Position numbers and translations under genes: made by a program. From assembly GCA_902521615.1 (NCBI GenBank), contig CABYSJ010000007.1, positions 1-64,000 on the forward strand: DNA of 64,000 nucleotides. Reading direction: 5' to 3'. The notes beneath the pieces are model-generated. The model had not been told where the DNA came from, searched no databases, and saw only the letters and a list, made by a program, of their open reading frames with translations. Positions 17,239-27,002 of this stretch are shown here, in pieces. The stretch is from an uncultured Pelagibacteraceae bacterium (GTDB lineage: Bacteria; Pseudomonadota; Alphaproteobacteria; Pelagibacterales; Pelagibacteraceae). Positions within the stretch are counted from its first letter, which is position 1; each line of letters begins with the position of its first letter.

Positions 17239-17730
17239 ATGAAAAAAAATAGTAAATTAAAAGTTTCAATCATAATGGGAAGTCAATCTGACCATAAAGT
17301 AATGAAACTAGCCGAAAAAACCTTAAAAAAAATTGGAGTTTCATTTGAAACAAAAATTATATCTGCTCACAGAACACCACAAAGAATGTATGAATATGCT
17401 GCAAAAGTTGAGCAAAATAATATAGGAGTAATTATTGCAGGTGCTGGAGGATCTGCTCATCTTCCAGGTATGGTATCAGCACTTACACATGTGCCAGTAC
17501 TTGGTGTTCCTGTTGAAAGTAAAAAACTAAAAGGTTTAGATAGTTTGTTATCAATTGTACAAATGCCTAAAGGAATTCCTGTAGGAACGCTTGCTATAGG
17601 AGAAGACGGCGCTATTAATGCTGCTTTATTAGCAGCAGCAATAATTGCTAATAATAATTCAAATGTTCGAAAAAAACTTAAAAATTTTAGAACATCACAA
17701 ACTAAATCTGTAAAGAAATCTCCAAAATAA
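17239..17730 (+). CDS. purE: 5-(Carboxyamino)imidazole ribonucleotide mutase PurE
   Basis: The 163-residue class I PurE has the [10 protein letters not shown] phosphate-binding motif, SAHRTPQRM and the [12 protein letters not shown] loop of the active site. It converts N5-CAIR to CAIR in purine synthesis. The basic C-terminal tail is slightly extended. purK begins one base after its stop. There is no clear ribosome-binding site in the AT-rich 94-base divergent gap upstream. Confidence 0.96.
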   Translation: MKKNSKLKVSIIMGSQSDHKVMKLAEKTLKKIGVSFETKIISAHRTPQRMYEYAAKVEQNNIGVIIAGAGGSAHLPGMVSALTHVPVLGVPVESKKLKGLDSLLSIVQMPKGIPVGTLAIGEDGAINAALLAAAIIANNNSNVRKKLKNFRTSQTKSVKKSPK

Positions 17731-17731
17731 A

Positions 17732-18778
17732 ATGTCAGAAATTACTCTTGGTATAATTGGGGGTGGTCAACTTGGGAGTATGCTTGCAATAGCAGCTAAA
17801 AAATTAAATGTTAACACTGTTGTTTTTTGTGATGATATAAATGCGCCAGCACAAAATTTTTGCAATCAATTTGTTACAGGAAGTTATGATAATAAAGAAA
17901 AAATATTAGAATTTATAAATCAAGTTGATTTAGTAACCTATGAATTTGAAAATATTCCATTTGAAACACTAAATGAAATAAACAAATTTAAACCTGTTTT
18001 GCCAAAGCCTTCAGTTAACAGATTAATTCAACATCGATTGGCTGAAAAAGATTTTGTTAATAATTTAAATATTAGAACAACAAGATATGTTTCAATTGAA
18101 AAAAAATCTGACATAGATGCTTTAGAAGATTTTTTACCAGGAATATTAAAAACAACAACATTAGGTTACGATGGTAAAGGTCAATATCCAATTAAATCTG
18201 GCGATGAACTTAATTCATTGAATATTGATTTTTCAAAAGGATATATTCTTGAAAAACTTGTTAAATTAAAAAAAGAAATTTCAATTATAATTACAAGGTT
18301 TAGTAATAATAAATATGAAATTTATGAACCAATAGAAAATTCGCACGAAGATCAAATTTTAAAATATTCAAAAATACCTGCTGAGATTAATGAAAAGATT
18401 TTTAATCAATCTAAAGATTGGGCAATACTAATTGCTGAAGAGCTTAAATATATAGGAACTTTATGTGTAGAATTTTTTATTGACAGAAATGATAATCTCT
18501 ATGTTAACGAGATTGCACCTAGAGTACATAACTCAGGACATTTAACAATAAATGCTTTTAATGTGAGTCAATTCGAAAATCATGTAAGAGCTGTATGTGG
18601 TTTAGAGCAAATTCCTTTAAAAAAAATATCTAATGCTAAAATGATGAATTTGCTTGGCAATCAAATTACTCATTATAGAAATATACAAAAGTTTAATGAA
18701 AATGAATTTTTCTTTGATTATTTAAAAAAAGATATAAAAGAAAAAAGAAAAATGGGCCACATCACAACTTTAATTTAA
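17732..18778 (+). CDS. purK: N5-carboxyaminoimidazole ribonucleotide synthase PurK
   Basis: The 348-residue ATP-grasp enzyme has the N-terminal IIGGGQLGSML motif, the Y-E-F-E-N-I segment, GYDGKGQ in the grasp domain and NEIAPRVHNSGH near the metal site. It makes N5-CAIR from AIR, bicarbonate and ATP, the substrate of PurE encoded just upstream. The GNAT gene begins immediately after its stop. Confidence 0.96.
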   Translation: MSEITLGIIGGGQLGSMLAIAAKKLNVNTVVFCDDINAPAQNFCNQFVTGSYDNKEKILEFINQVDLVTYEFENIPFETLNEINKFKPVLPKPSVNRLIQHRLAEKDFVNNLNIRTTRYVSIEKKSDIDALEDFLPGILKTTTLGYDGKGQYPIKSGDELNSLNIDFSKGYILEKLVKLKKEISIIITRFSNNKYEIYEPIENSHEDQILKYSKIPAEINEKIFNQSKDWAILIAEELKYIGTLCVEFFIDRNDNLYVNEIAPRVHNSGHLTINAFNVSQFENHVRAVCGLEQIPLKKISNAKMMNLLGNQITHYRNIQKFNENEFFFDYLKKDIKEKRKMGHITTLI

Positions 18779-19246
18779 ATGTTAAAATCAATAGAAGGCA
18801 ATTTTGATAATCCTGAAGTTAATGAGCTTCTTACTAAACATTTTGTTGAGCTTAGAGCCGCTTCTCCAGAGGGAAGTGCTCACGTCCTGGATATTCCAGG
18901 TTTAAAAGTACCGTCAATTAAATTTTGGAGTTTATGGGATAATGAAAAACTAATAGGTTGTGGTGCTTTAAAATTTTTAGATAAAGAACACGGAGAGTTT
19001 AAATCTATAAGAATTCACGATAATTTTAGAATGCAAGGCAAAGGTATTAATGTAATCAATCTTTTAATTAATGAAGCTAAAAAGCTTAAAATAAAAAGAT
19101 TAAGTATTGAAACAGGAGCAGGTGATTTTTTTATACCAGCAAGAAAACTTTTCAAAAAAACTGGTTTTACAGTATGCGAACCTTTTGCACACTATAAAGA
19201 AGACATCAATTCTGTTTATTTAACTATGCTTATTGACGATATTTAA
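18779..19246 (+). CDS. GNAT-family N-acetyltransferase
   Basis: The 155-residue protein has a GNAT fold: LIGCGALKFL strand pair, then IRIHDNFRMQGKGIN as the acetyl-CoA pyrophosphate loop (R-x-Q-G-K-G), and KLFKKTGFTVCEPF near the end. The opening ELRAASPEGSAHVLDI resembles YsnE-type acetyltransferases. The substrate is unknown. It starts directly after the purK stop and is probably co-transcribed with it. Confidence 0.85.
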   Translation: MLKSIEGNFDNPEVNELLTKHFVELRAASPEGSAHVLDIPGLKVPSIKFWSLWDNEKLIGCGALKFLDKEHGEFKSIRIHDNFRMQGKGINVINLLINEAKKLKIKRLSIETGAGDFFIPARKLFKKTGFTVCEPFAHYKEDINSVYLTMLIDDI

Positions 19247-19311
19247 AAAATTATTTTTAATTATTGATCTATTTTGTTGACAAAACCCAATAAATTCTAA
19301 AGAAAGCCAAT

Positions 19312-19331
19312 ATTACTTAATTATAAGTAAT
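19312..19331 (+). promoter_or_regulatory. Hairpin in the 5' leader of the cold-shock gene
   Basis: Perfect 8-base inverted repeat attactta-atta-taagtaat, 32 bases before the csp ATG. A TTGACA at 19277-19282 upstream could be a -35 box. Cold-shock mRNAs often have structured leaders; a thermosensing role here is a guess. Confidence 0.4.
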
Positions 19332-19363
19332 AATTAAACATAACAAAAAGTAAGAAGATAAAT

Positions 19364-19570
19364 ATGAGTCTACAAGGTAAAGTAAAGTGGTTCAATCCAA
19401 CCAAAGGTTTTGGTTTTATTGAAAGAGAAGATAAAGAAAAAGATGTGTTTGTACATGTTTCGGCAGTAAGAGATGCTGGTATGAACGGTTTAGATGAGGG
19501 TCAAGCTTTGACTTTCGATGTTGAAGATGGTCCTAAAGGTCCTTCAGCAGTTAACTTAAAAACTGCATAA
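19364..19570 (+). CDS. Cold-shock protein (CspA family)
   Basis: The 68-residue single cold-shock domain opens [16 protein letters not shown], with RNP1 KGFGFIE, followed by RNP2 VFVHVSAV and a C-terminal [11 protein letters not shown]. It binds single-stranded RNA/DNA and acts as an RNA chaperone. It stands alone, with a 117-base leader containing a hairpin and a very long hairpin directly after the stop. Codon and residue choice suggest a well-expressed gene. Confidence 0.95.
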   Translation: MSLQGKVKWFNPTKGFGFIEREDKEKDVFVHVSAVRDAGMNGLDEGQALTFDVEDGPKGPSAVNLKTA

Positions 19571-19583
19571 TTTCACAACTTCC

Positions 19584-19634
19584 TATTGGCTGAAAAATTT
19601 ATTTAGCTTAAATAAATTTATTATTCAGCCAATA
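19584..19634 (+). terminator. Long 22-bp hairpin after the cold-shock gene
   Basis: An outer perfect stem tattggctgaa / ttcagccaata (19584-19594 and 19624-19634) encloses an inner 11-base stem aaatttattta / taaataaattt, with a 3-base loop and a 4-base bulge. It begins 13 bases after the csp stop. There is no T-run after it, so it may protect the mRNA end or terminate weakly in both directions. Confidence 0.65.
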
Positions 19635-19717
19635 CCTTATTTAAATTTAATAACAATCTTTAAACACAATTATTAATTATAGATTTAAGATAAAAAATTA
19701 ATAAATTAATCAAAAAT

Positions 19718-20464
19718 ATGATTGGAATTTTAGGTGGAATGGGAACTCAAGCAGGTCTTGATTTTTGTAACAAACTTGCAGTTTTAAATAGAGGGAAAAT
19801 TGATCAAGAGTATCCATTATTTATACTTTATAATAAATCAAATATTCCTGGAAGACCTGAGTCTATTGGCTCTCAAACTAAAAATCTTTCAGACAAATCT
19901 ACAAATAAAACAAGTAGAGCAAAATATAAGAATGTTTTAAAAAGTTTGCTTAAGGGCTGTAAACTTCTGGAAAAGAATAAATGTAAATTTATAGTCATAC
20001 CTTGTAATACAGCTCATTATTGGTTTGATGATTTACAAAAAAAAATCAATATTCCAATAATCAATATGCCAAAAGAAGTTTTCAAATTTACAAAAAAAAA
20101 ATGCAAGAAAAACTCCAAAGTTGGACTTTTAGCAACCGAGGGTACTCTTAAAACTGGAGTTTATAAAAAATTTTTTGAAAAAGATTATCAATTAATTGAG
20201 CCATCTCAAAAAATACAAAAAATGTCAGTTAATAAAGCAATTAAATTAGTTAAAATGGGTAATGTAAAGGCAGCAGCAGAAGCAATTAAACCTGCAATTG
20301 ATTCCTTAATTAAAATGAATTGTAAAAAAATCATTTTAGGTTGTACAGAGCTCCCTATTGCAATTTTTGCATTTAAATCATTTAAAAATGTTAAATCCTC
20401 AAAAGTTTTCTTGGATCCTAACTTAATTTTGGCTCATTCAGCTATGTTTAAGCATAAAAACTAG
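19718..20464 (+). CDS. Aspartate/glutamate racemase family protein
   Basis: The 248-residue protein has the paired catalytic cysteines of the family: IPCNTAHYW and LGCTELP. It begins MIGILGGMGTQAGLDF, the phosphate/carboxylate-binding opening of aspartate racemases. It should racemise aspartate or glutamate, or act as a hydantoin- or maleate-like relative. It is followed after 3 bases by an unknown gene and then a DMT exporter, forming a small plus-strand unit. Confidence 0.88.
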   Translation: MIGILGGMGTQAGLDFCNKLAVLNRGKIDQEYPLFILYNKSNIPGRPESIGSQTKNLSDKSTNKTSRAKYKNVLKSLLKGCKLLEKNKCKFIVIPCNTAHYWFDDLQKKINIPIINMPKEVFKFTKKKCKKNSKVGLLATEGTLKTGVYKKFFEKDYQLIEPSQKIQKMSVNKAIKLVKMGNVKAAAEAIKPAIDSLIKMNCKKIILGCTELPIAIFAFKSFKNVKSSKVFLDPNLILAHSAMFKHKN

Positions 20465-20467
20465 TTT

Positions 20468-20902
20468 ATGTCTAACAAGACTGAAAAGCCATATGTCTTA
20501 AGAGCTGCTGAATTTGTTTATTCAAATATAATTAAAATTAAAAAACAAAATCCTGAAATCAATAATATACAAGCTTTTGAAATTTTTATGACTTCTAAGG
20601 AATATGATATTTTAAGTTCTGGAGAATTTCATGATAAATGGTTTTTAGAACTTAAGAATAATAAATTTATTGACCAAATAACTAAAAAAGAAATAAATCA
20701 AGAAACTTTAAGACTTTTAGAACTACAAAAAGACTCTATGGTAAAATTTTTAATGAAAATCCCTAAGCTTTATTATACTAAAAGTCATTTTCCCTTAGAA
20801 ATTTCACAGCGAGCCTTTGATCATTTATGGAGAGTTTGTGAGAGTTATGAATTGTGGTGCAAAGAAACTCATCAAGAAAATCTTATAAAACTTAATTTAT
20901 AA
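20468..20902 (+). CDS. Hypothetical protein (144 aa)
   Basis: I do not recognise this protein. It is soluble, helical and Lys/Glu-rich, with FDHLWRVCESYELWCKETHQEN near the C-terminus as its most distinctive stretch. It lies 3 bases after the racemase and 5 bases before the DMT transporter, so it is probably co-transcribed with both. Confidence 0.6.
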   Translation: MSNKTEKPYVLRAAEFVYSNIIKIKKQNPEINNIQAFEIFMTSKEYDILSSGEFHDKWFLELKNNKFIDQITKKEINQETLRLLELQKDSMVKFLMKIPKLYYTKSHFPLEISQRAFDHLWRVCESYELWCKETHQENLIKLNL

Positions 20903-20907
20903 AAAAA

Positions 20908-21756
20908 ATGGTTAAAATATTTCCATTTGTTTTTATTTTACTTTGGTCCTCAGCTTTTATAACAACAAAACCTATTATAGATTATAGTGATCCATTTGCT
21001 GCTCTAGCTTTTAGATTTGCTTTAGTTGCTTTAGGTTTTTTTTTATTTTCTATTTATTCAAAACAAAAAATTCTAGTAAGCAAAAGAAATTTTTTTGAAT
21101 CCTTTTTTAGTGGTATTTTATTTCATGGTTTTTATCTTGGGGGTGTCTTTTACTCAATTTCAATAGGCATGCCTACAGCAATTGCAGCGTTAATTGTAAC
21201 CCTTCAACCAATTCTTACCAATGCATTAAGTGGCCCCATTTTAAATGAAAAAGTATCTAAAAAACAATGGATAGGTGTTTTGTTAGGATTTGCTGGTGCA
21301 GGACTTGTCTTGGGATTTGATATTGGTTCTAAAATACCAGCAGCAGGATTGGTCGCAACAATAATAGCTTTGTTAGCAATTACATTTTCAACTTTATGGC
21401 AAAAAAAATTAAGTAACAACTTACCTTTGTCTGTAAGTAATATGAATCAAGCTCTTGGTGGGTGTTTGTTTCATTTATCAATAATTATTTTGTTTGTTGA
21501 TCCATACATTGATTTCTCACAAACATTTGTCATTGCAATGAGCCATCAAATATTTTTAGTATCATTTGGTGCATTTACAATATTGATGTTTTTAATAAAA
21601 AATAATTCAGCTAGCAAAACTGTTTCTATATTTTTTTTAATTCCAGCAACATCTGCTTTTATGGCATGGCTTTTCTTAAATGAAAGTTTAACTAATTTAG
21701 ATTTAATTGGATTTCTAATTACTTCTATAGGTGTTTATATTGCTACAAGAGATTGA
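20908..21756 (+). CDS. EamA/DMT-superfamily transporter
   Basis: The 282-residue membrane protein has ten predicted helices in two EamA repeats. The opening VFILLWSSAFITTKP and the repeat-end motif LNEKVSKKQWIGVLLGFAGAGLVL (mirrored as LNESLTNLDLIGFLITSIGVYI) are typical of DMT-family exporters of amino acids or metabolites. The substrate is unknown. Being next to an Asp/Glu racemase suggests an amino acid, which is inference. It converges with soxG at a 10-base gap. Confidence 0.88.
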   Translation: MVKIFPFVFILLWSSAFITTKPIIDYSDPFAALAFRFALVALGFFLFSIYSKQKILVSKRNFFESFFSGILFHGFYLGGVFYSISIGMPTAIAALIVTLQPILTNALSGPILNEKVSKKQWIGVLLGFAGAGLVLGFDIGSKIPAAGLVATIIALLAITFSTLWQKKLSNNLPLSVSNMNQALGGCLFHLSIIILFVDPYIDFSQTFVIAMSHQIFLVSFGAFTILMFLIKNNSASKTVSIFFLIPATSAFMAWLFLNESLTNLDLIGFLITSIGVYIATRD

Positions 21757-21766
21757 AAACTTTAGT

Positions 21767-22354
21767 TTATATAGTTTCAAAACCAAACTCTAGAGATGCA
21801 TCTGTTATAGAGTGATATAAAGACTCTCCAAAGCTTCTTAGCACAAATATCCTTACTTTGTCTGGATCATTACTCAACCTATCTACAGTAAAAGCTATTC
21901 CATTATACGTTGAGTTAATTGAGTTGTTTTTATCCAATTTATTAAAATTAAAAGGACATCCTTTTTTCAAAACTTCTATCGTATCATTTCCTTCGATTTC
22001 TATAATAGCTCTAGAATGAGATAAATCTGTTACAGCAAAATCTATATCTTTAAAATTATCTGATACATTTTTTATTAAATCTTTTTTTGTAGAAACTAAA
22101 AGCCAGTTTTTTGGTCCATTCCACATAATCCTTGTAGTTTCATTAAATACTACGGCCAAAGGTTCATTTTTTAATTTTAAACCATCAATATCAATACCCT
22201 CAAATGAAACCGAAGAATTTTTGTACTGTACTATTTGAACAATTAATAAATTTTTAATTTCAGATATTTTAAGTATATCATTTTCATTTTTACCCTTATA
22301 ATCTCCGAATTGACCTTGGGTATGAACATTTGATAAAGCTGAAATTAATGTCAT
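21767..22354 (-). CDS. soxG: Sarcosine oxidase / N-methylglutamate dehydrogenase gamma subunit
   Basis: The 195-residue protein is the small GcvT-like gamma subunit of heterotetrameric sarcosine oxidase (MgdD in the N-methylglutamate pathway). The pattern [15 protein letters not shown], then [27 protein letters not shown], is characteristic. It helps hold the THF-binding side of the complex. Its start overlaps the soxA stop by four bases. It is the last gene of the soxBDAG operon. Confidence 0.88.
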   Translation of the reverse strand: MTLISALSNVHTQGQFGDYKGKNENDILKISEIKNLLIVQIVQYKNSSVSFEGIDIDGLKLKNEPLAVVFNETTRIMWNGPKNWLLVSTKKDLIKNVSDNFKDIDFAVTDLSHSRAIIEIEGNDTIEVLKKGCPFNFNKLDKNNSINSTYNGIAFTVDRLSNDPDKVRIFVLRSFGESLYHSITDASLEFGFETI

Positions 22355-25347
22355 GATCTAACTCTTTCACCTTTTGGGTCTACATAATGTGATGAAACTA
22401 TCTCAACTGGTATTACTTTGTTTTTAAGTGGCGACATCGCAAAAAGCTTTTGACCGATCATGTTTTTTCCATCTTTCAAAATTGCCAAAGAAAAAGGATT
22501 GTCATATTCAACACTCCAACAAGATGCAGAGATATGACCTAATTTTGGATTTGGTAACGGTGCTTTATCATCTTTAACTAAGTGAGAGCCTTCTGGTATA
22601 CTTGTTTGTTTATCTAATGGAACTACGCCCACTATTCTTTGTCTATCTTCGGCTATAAATGCAGATCTTTGTAATGATCTTTTTCCAATAAAATCCTTCT
22701 TTTTACTAACTAGACCCTCTAAGGCGTTGTCGAATGGAATTGTTCTACCATCAAGTTCTGATCCAGCAACATGTCCCATTTCAATTCTAAGAGTTGATAA
22801 TGCTTCAGTTCCATATGGTTGAATATTAAATTCTTCACCAACTTCAATTATTTTTTCCCACATAAAATTTCCATAATCAGACTCAACATTTACCTCATAA
22901 GCAAGCTCGCCTGAAAACGAAATTCTATATATTCTTGCTTTAACACCAAATAAATCTCCCTCCATATAGCCCATAAAAGGTAAGCCTTCATTTGATACAT
23001 CAGAGTTTGGAAATAATTTTTGTAATAAATCTCGAGATTTAGGTCCAGCGATAGCTGCTCCAGCCCACTGTTCTGTAGTTGAAACTACATTTACATTTAA
23101 TTCAGGCCAAACGAGTTGCAAATAATATTCTAAATGCGAAAGAACGTTTGCTGCTTGAGCTGTTGTCGTTGTCATATGATAATGATTTTCAGAAATTCTT
23201 GTAGTTGTTCCGTCATCCATCACAATTCCATCTTCTCTTAACATTACACCATATCTAGCTTTACCGACTGGTAGCTTCAACCATGCATTTGTATAGACTC
23301 TATTTAATAACTCCGCTGCATCTGGTCCTTTAATATCTATTTTACCTAATGTAGTTACATCGCAAACACCTACATTTGTTCTTACATTTTTTGCTTCTCT
23401 TTTTGATCCCTCAAATAAATTTTCATTTCCTCTTTTATAATACCTGGGTCTTAACCAAACACCTGCATCAACAAAGACTGCATTATTTTTTTCATGCCAT
23501 GAATGCATTGGAGATTTTCTTGTTGGTTTTGAATGTTTTCCAACCTCTCTTCCCACTATTGCTCCAATAGAAACAGGAGTATATGGAGGCCTAAAGGTCG
23601 TATGACCTACTGCAGGAACAACTTTATTTTCAATTTCGGATACTAATTGTAATCCATTTAAATTACTTGTTTTTCCTTGGTCTGTTGCCATTCCTAGAGT
23701 GGTATATCTTTTAACGTGTTCAATTGATCGATACCCTTCTCTTAAAGCTATTTCTACATCAGATACCGCTACATCGTTTTGAAAATCTAAAAATCTTTTA
23801 TAATTTTTACCTTTTGGCAATGGAACACACCAAAACTTATCATGCTGAGAAGATTTCTTTTCAACAACATTTGGAATAGCTATCTTATTATCATTTTCAG
23901 TAATTTTTTTTGATAATTCACTTCCTACTGTAAATGACGTTTTTAAAGTTTCCTCTAGTGAAAATACTCCACTAGCTGCACCTAAAGTAATTTCATTTTG
24001 TTTCGATTGTCCTGGAACAAATGCATCAATTTCTTCTTTAAACTTTGTTTTATTTCCTGATTGTGAGGCTAAATGAATAGTTGGTGTCCAAAAACCTGAA
24101 ACACAAATACAATCGCATTGTATATTTTCTATTTTACCAAGTAGTTTTTTGTCTTCAGAAATACTTGCAATATCTGCCGATTTTACTTTTTTGTATCCTT
24201 GTGCTGCAACTACAACGTATGAATTTTTAATATTAATTCCTAAATTTTTTGCTTCATCAATTATTTCTGACTCAGGATTTTTTCTTGAGTCTAAAACAAC
24301 TGGATCTACTCCATGTTTTTTAAATTCAATTGCTGTTTCGTATCCACTATCGTTATTTGTAAATACCAATGGTTTTCTTCCAACTAAAACACCATATACT
24401 TTTAAATATTCTTTAGCAGCTGAAGAAAGCATTACTCCTGGTGTATCATTATTTCCAAAAACTATTGGTCTTTCAATTGATCCAGAGGAAATTAAAACTT
24501 CTTTTGCACGAATGTACCATAATCTTTTGTTAGGGTGATATTTTTTAGTTGATGGTAAATGATCACTAACTTTTTCCGACATCACAAGCATGTTGTGATC
24601 ATAGTATCCAAAAATTTGAGATCTATTTTTTACAACAACATTTGGCATTGTTTTAAGTTCTGCAATTATTCCTTCAGCCCAATCTTTTCCTGATTGATTT
24701 CCAATAGTGACATCACTAGTTAGTAAAGATCCACCAAATCTTGGTTTATCTTCAGCTAAAATTACTTTAGCTCCATTTTTTGCTGCAGCATACGCACCTG
24801 CTAATCCCGAAGGTCCTGAACCTGCAATTAATAAATCGCAATATTCGTATTTATGTTCATACCTTTCTTTGTCATGTTTAGTTGAAGCCACACCTAAACC
24901 AGCTGCTTTTCTTATGAAAGGCTCATAAATTCGATACCAAAAACTTTTTGGCCACATAAAAGTTTTGTAATAAAAACCTGCTGGTAAAAAAATTCTCAAA
25001 AAATTATTTATTGCACCAATATCAAAATTAACACTTGGCCAACAATTCACACTTTTTGCTTCTAAACCTTCAAATAGTTCCTGCTCTGTTGCTTTAATAT
25101 TAGGTTCTGTTTCACCATTTCTATAAAGTTGAACAACTGCATAAGGTTCATCTACACCTGCCCCAAAGAAACCTCTGGGTCTGTGATATTTAAAACTTCT
25201 TCCTACTAAATGAACTCCATTTGCCAATAAAGCTGAGGCTAATGTGTCACCCTCATAACCTAAGTAAGTTTTACCATTAAATTTAAAAGATAATTTTTTA
25301 TCTTTATTTATTAATCCCCCATTTTCAATTCTAAAAGCTTGGGTCAT
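22351..25347 (-). CDS. soxA: Sarcosine oxidase / N-methylglutamate dehydrogenase alpha subunit
   Basis: The 998-residue protein has, in order, a ferredoxin-like start ([19 protein letters not shown]), a central dinucleotide-binding domain ([18 protein letters not shown], about 172-189) with a second nucleotide site, and a C-terminal GcvT domain ending with [15 protein letters not shown] and DFIGKRSL. It is the large subunit that takes the imine from the beta-subunit flavin and passes its methylene to THF. MgdC is the name when the substrate is N-methylglutamate. Both GMA and betaine pathways occur in this window, so the true substrate is open. Confidence 0.92.
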   Translation of the reverse strand: MTQAFRIENGGLINKDKKLSFKFNGKTYLGYEGDTLASALLANGVHLVGRSFKYHRPRGFFGAGVDEPYAVVQLYRNGETEPNIKATEQELFEGLEAKSVNCWPSVNFDIGAINNFLRIFLPAGFYYKTFMWPKSFWYRIYEPFIRKAAGLGVASTKHDKERYEHKYEYCDLLIAGSGPSGLAGAYAAAKNGAKVILAEDKPRFGGSLLTSDVTIGNQSGKDWAEGIIAELKTMPNVVVKNRSQIFGYYDHNMLVMSEKVSDHLPSTKKYHPNKRLWYIRAKEVLISSGSIERPIVFGNNDTPGVMLSSAAKEYLKVYGVLVGRKPLVFTNNDSGYETAIEFKKHGVDPVVLDSRKNPESEIIDEAKNLGINIKNSYVVVAAQGYKKVKSADIASISEDKKLLGKIENIQCDCICVSGFWTPTIHLASQSGNKTKFKEEIDAFVPGQSKQNEITLGAASGVFSLEETLKTSFTVGSELSKKITENDNKIAIPNVVEKKSSQHDKFWCVPLPKGKNYKRFLDFQNDVAVSDVEIALREGYRSIEHVKRYTTLGMATDQGKTSNLNGLQLVSEIENKVVPAVGHTTFRPPYTPVSIGAIVGREVGKHSKPTRKSPMHSWHEKNNAVFVDAGVWLRPRYYKRGNENLFEGSKREAKNVRTNVGVCDVTTLGKIDIKGPDAAELLNRVYTNAWLKLPVGKARYGVMLREDGIVMDDGTTTRISENHYHMTTTTAQAANVLSHLEYYLQLVWPELNVNVVSTTEQWAGAAIAGPKSRDLLQKLFPNSDVSNEGLPFMGYMEGDLFGVKARIYRISFSGELAYEVNVESDYGNFMWEKIIEVGEEFNIQPYGTEALSTLRIEMGHVAGSELDGRTIPFDNALEGLVSKKKDFIGKRSLQRSAFIAEDRQRIVGVVPLDKQTSIPEGSHLVKDDKAPLPNPKLGHISASCWSVEYDNPFSLAILKDGKNMIGQKLFAMSPLKNKVIPVEIVSSHYVDPKGERVRS

Positions 25348-25616
25348 TAAGCAACTTCCTCATCAGCTTTAAAAGTTCTAAAAATTTCATGGGTTGCAGT
25401 ATCTCTCTCAACCTTTATCCATTGTCTACATCCAGAAATATGTTGCCATAGCTCTAAATGCTTTCCTCTTAAACTTTTTCTATTGTAAACAAAATTATCC
25501 CATTCTTGATCAGAAACTTCTTTATTAAGTTCTGGTCTTTTAACGCTTGCATCACCACCGTATGAAAATTCATTCTGAGATCTCATTCCACAGTGTGGGC
25601 AATTTATGTAAAGCAT
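25347..25616 (-). CDS. soxD: Sarcosine oxidase delta subunit (zinc protein)
   Basis: This 89-residue protein binds zinc through C6 and C9 (CPHCG) and the HISGC pair near residues 59-63, exactly as in SoxD. Its middle contains W-D-N-F-V-Y-N-R-K-S and LWQHISGCRQW, strongly conserved in the family. Its start follows the soxB stop without a gap, and its own stop overlaps soxA. The N-methylglutamate dehydrogenase counterpart is MgdB. Confidence 0.93.
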   Translation of the reverse strand: MLYINCPHCGMRSQNEFSYGGDASVKRPELNKEVSDQEWDNFVYNRKSLRGKHLELWQHISGCRQWIKVERDTATHEIFRTFKADEEVA

Positions 25617-26873
25617 TTATGATATCCAGGTTTTTGTTCCAAGTCCCTTTTCATCAATAAGGTGGCCAGTACTAAATCTATTTAAACTGTAACCAGCGTT
25701 TAATTCATGAACTCTATCTTGCGCAATAGTATGAGCAAATGTCCAACCCGATGCAGGTGTAGCTTTAAATCCTCCGTAGCACCATCCACAATTTAAATAC
25801 AAACCTTCAATATGAGTTTTATCAATAATTGGTGAACCGTCCATTGACATATCCATAATACCACCCCAAGTTCTAAGCATTTTTAATTTACTTAAAAATG
25901 GCATCATGGCTATTCCTTCAGTTAAAACGTGTTGTAATGTTGGTAAGTTTCCTCTTTGAGCATAACTATTATAACCATCAAGATCACCGCCCATTACCAT
26001 CTCACCTTTGTCAGATTGACTTACATAAAAGTGTCCTGCACCAAACGTAACTACATTATCTAAAACTGGTTTAACTGGCTCAGAAACACATGCTTGAAGT
26101 AAATGAGTTTCAATTGGTAATGTCATATTTAATTTTTCTGCTAAAATATTTGTGCTACCAGCAACACATAAACCAACTTTTTTTGCTTTAATATTTCCTC
26201 TTGAAGTTCTAATGCCATTTATTTTTCCTGCTGAAACATCAAATCCAATTACTTCACAATTCTGAATAATATCTACCCCCATGGAGTCTGCCTGACGTGC
26301 ATAACCCCATGCAACAGCATCATGTCTTGCTGTACCTGCACTTGGTTGCATCAAACCACCAAAAATTGGAAATCTTACGTTTTCAGAAAAATCAGCCATT
26401 GGAATAATTTCTTTAACTTGCTCTCTGTTTAAAAGAACAGCATCTATTCCATTTAATCTCATAGAATTTCCTCTTCTCGCGTATGCATTCATTTGTGCAT
26501 CAGAATGCGCAAGATTAATTATTCCTCTTGGAGAAAACATTACATTGTAGTTAAGATCCTGACTCATCTTTCTCCATAAATCCATTCCAAACTCACTGAA
26601 CAAACCATTTTCGTCATGCATGTAATTGGATCTAATAATTGTAGTGTTCCGTCCTACATTTCCTCCACCAATCCATCCTTTCTCAATAATTGCAACTTTT
26701 GTAATGTTATGTTCTTTAGCAAGATAATACGCTGTAGCTAATCCATGGCCTCCACCACCAATAATTACAACATCGTATTCTTCCTTAGGTGTTGGATCTT
26801 TCCAGGCTAAATCCCAATTCTCATGGTTTGAAAAAGCGTTTTTAACAAGGTTAAATATAGAATATTTTTGCAT
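25617..26873 (-). CDS. soxB: Sarcosine oxidase / N-methylglutamate dehydrogenase beta subunit
   Basis: The 418-residue catalytic subunit has a DAO-type FAD domain (DVVIIGGGGHGLATAYYLA), the GNVGRNTTIIRSNY stretch and TARHDAVAWGYAR, where H184 fits the His that carries covalent FMN in SoxB. It oxidises the N-methyl group of sarcosine or N-methylglutamate. It is the first gene of the operon and is divergent from fhs, which burns the released one-carbon unit. MgdA is the equivalent name in the methylamine pathway. Confidence 0.93.
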   Translation of the reverse strand: MQKYSIFNLVKNAFSNHENWDLAWKDPTPKEEYDVVIIGGGGHGLATAYYLAKEHNITKVAIIEKGWIGGGNVGRNTTIIRSNYMHDENGLFSEFGMDLWRKMSQDLNYNVMFSPRGIINLAHSDAQMNAYARRGNSMRLNGIDAVLLNREQVKEIIPMADFSENVRFPIFGGLMQPSAGTARHDAVAWGYARQADSMGVDIIQNCEVIGFDVSAGKINGIRTSRGNIKAKKVGLCVAGSTNILAEKLNMTLPIETHLLQACVSEPVKPVLDNVVTFGAGHFYVSQSDKGEMVMGGDLDGYNSYAQRGNLPTLQHVLTEGIAMMPFLSKLKMLRTWGGIMDMSMDGSPIIDKTHIEGLYLNCGWCYGGFKATPASGWTFAHTIAQDRVHELNAGYSLNRFSTGHLIDEKGLGTKTWIS

Positions 26874-27002
26874 TTAATAATTTTATAACAATCAATTTAA
26901 ATAGTGCTTATTTTTTTTATATATATTTTTTAGAAGTTTCCAAAAATAGCAAAAAAGGATAAGAAGTCACAGATAAAAAACTTTTAATTTATTTGATTAT
27001 TT
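26874..27002. promoter_or_regulatory. Divergent promoter region soxB / fhs
   Basis: A 129-base, very AT-rich spacer between soxBDAG and fhs must hold promoters for both. Long T-runs (tattttttttatatata) and an AAAAAAGGATAAGAAG stretch are visible, but no operator dyad stands out. The pairing itself suggests co-regulation of one-carbon release and its oxidation. Confidence 0.45.

Noticed and set aside
24149-24538. 129-residue open frame antisense to soxA
   Set aside because: It lies wholly within the well-supported soxA gene and lacks a ribosome-binding site or family resemblance.
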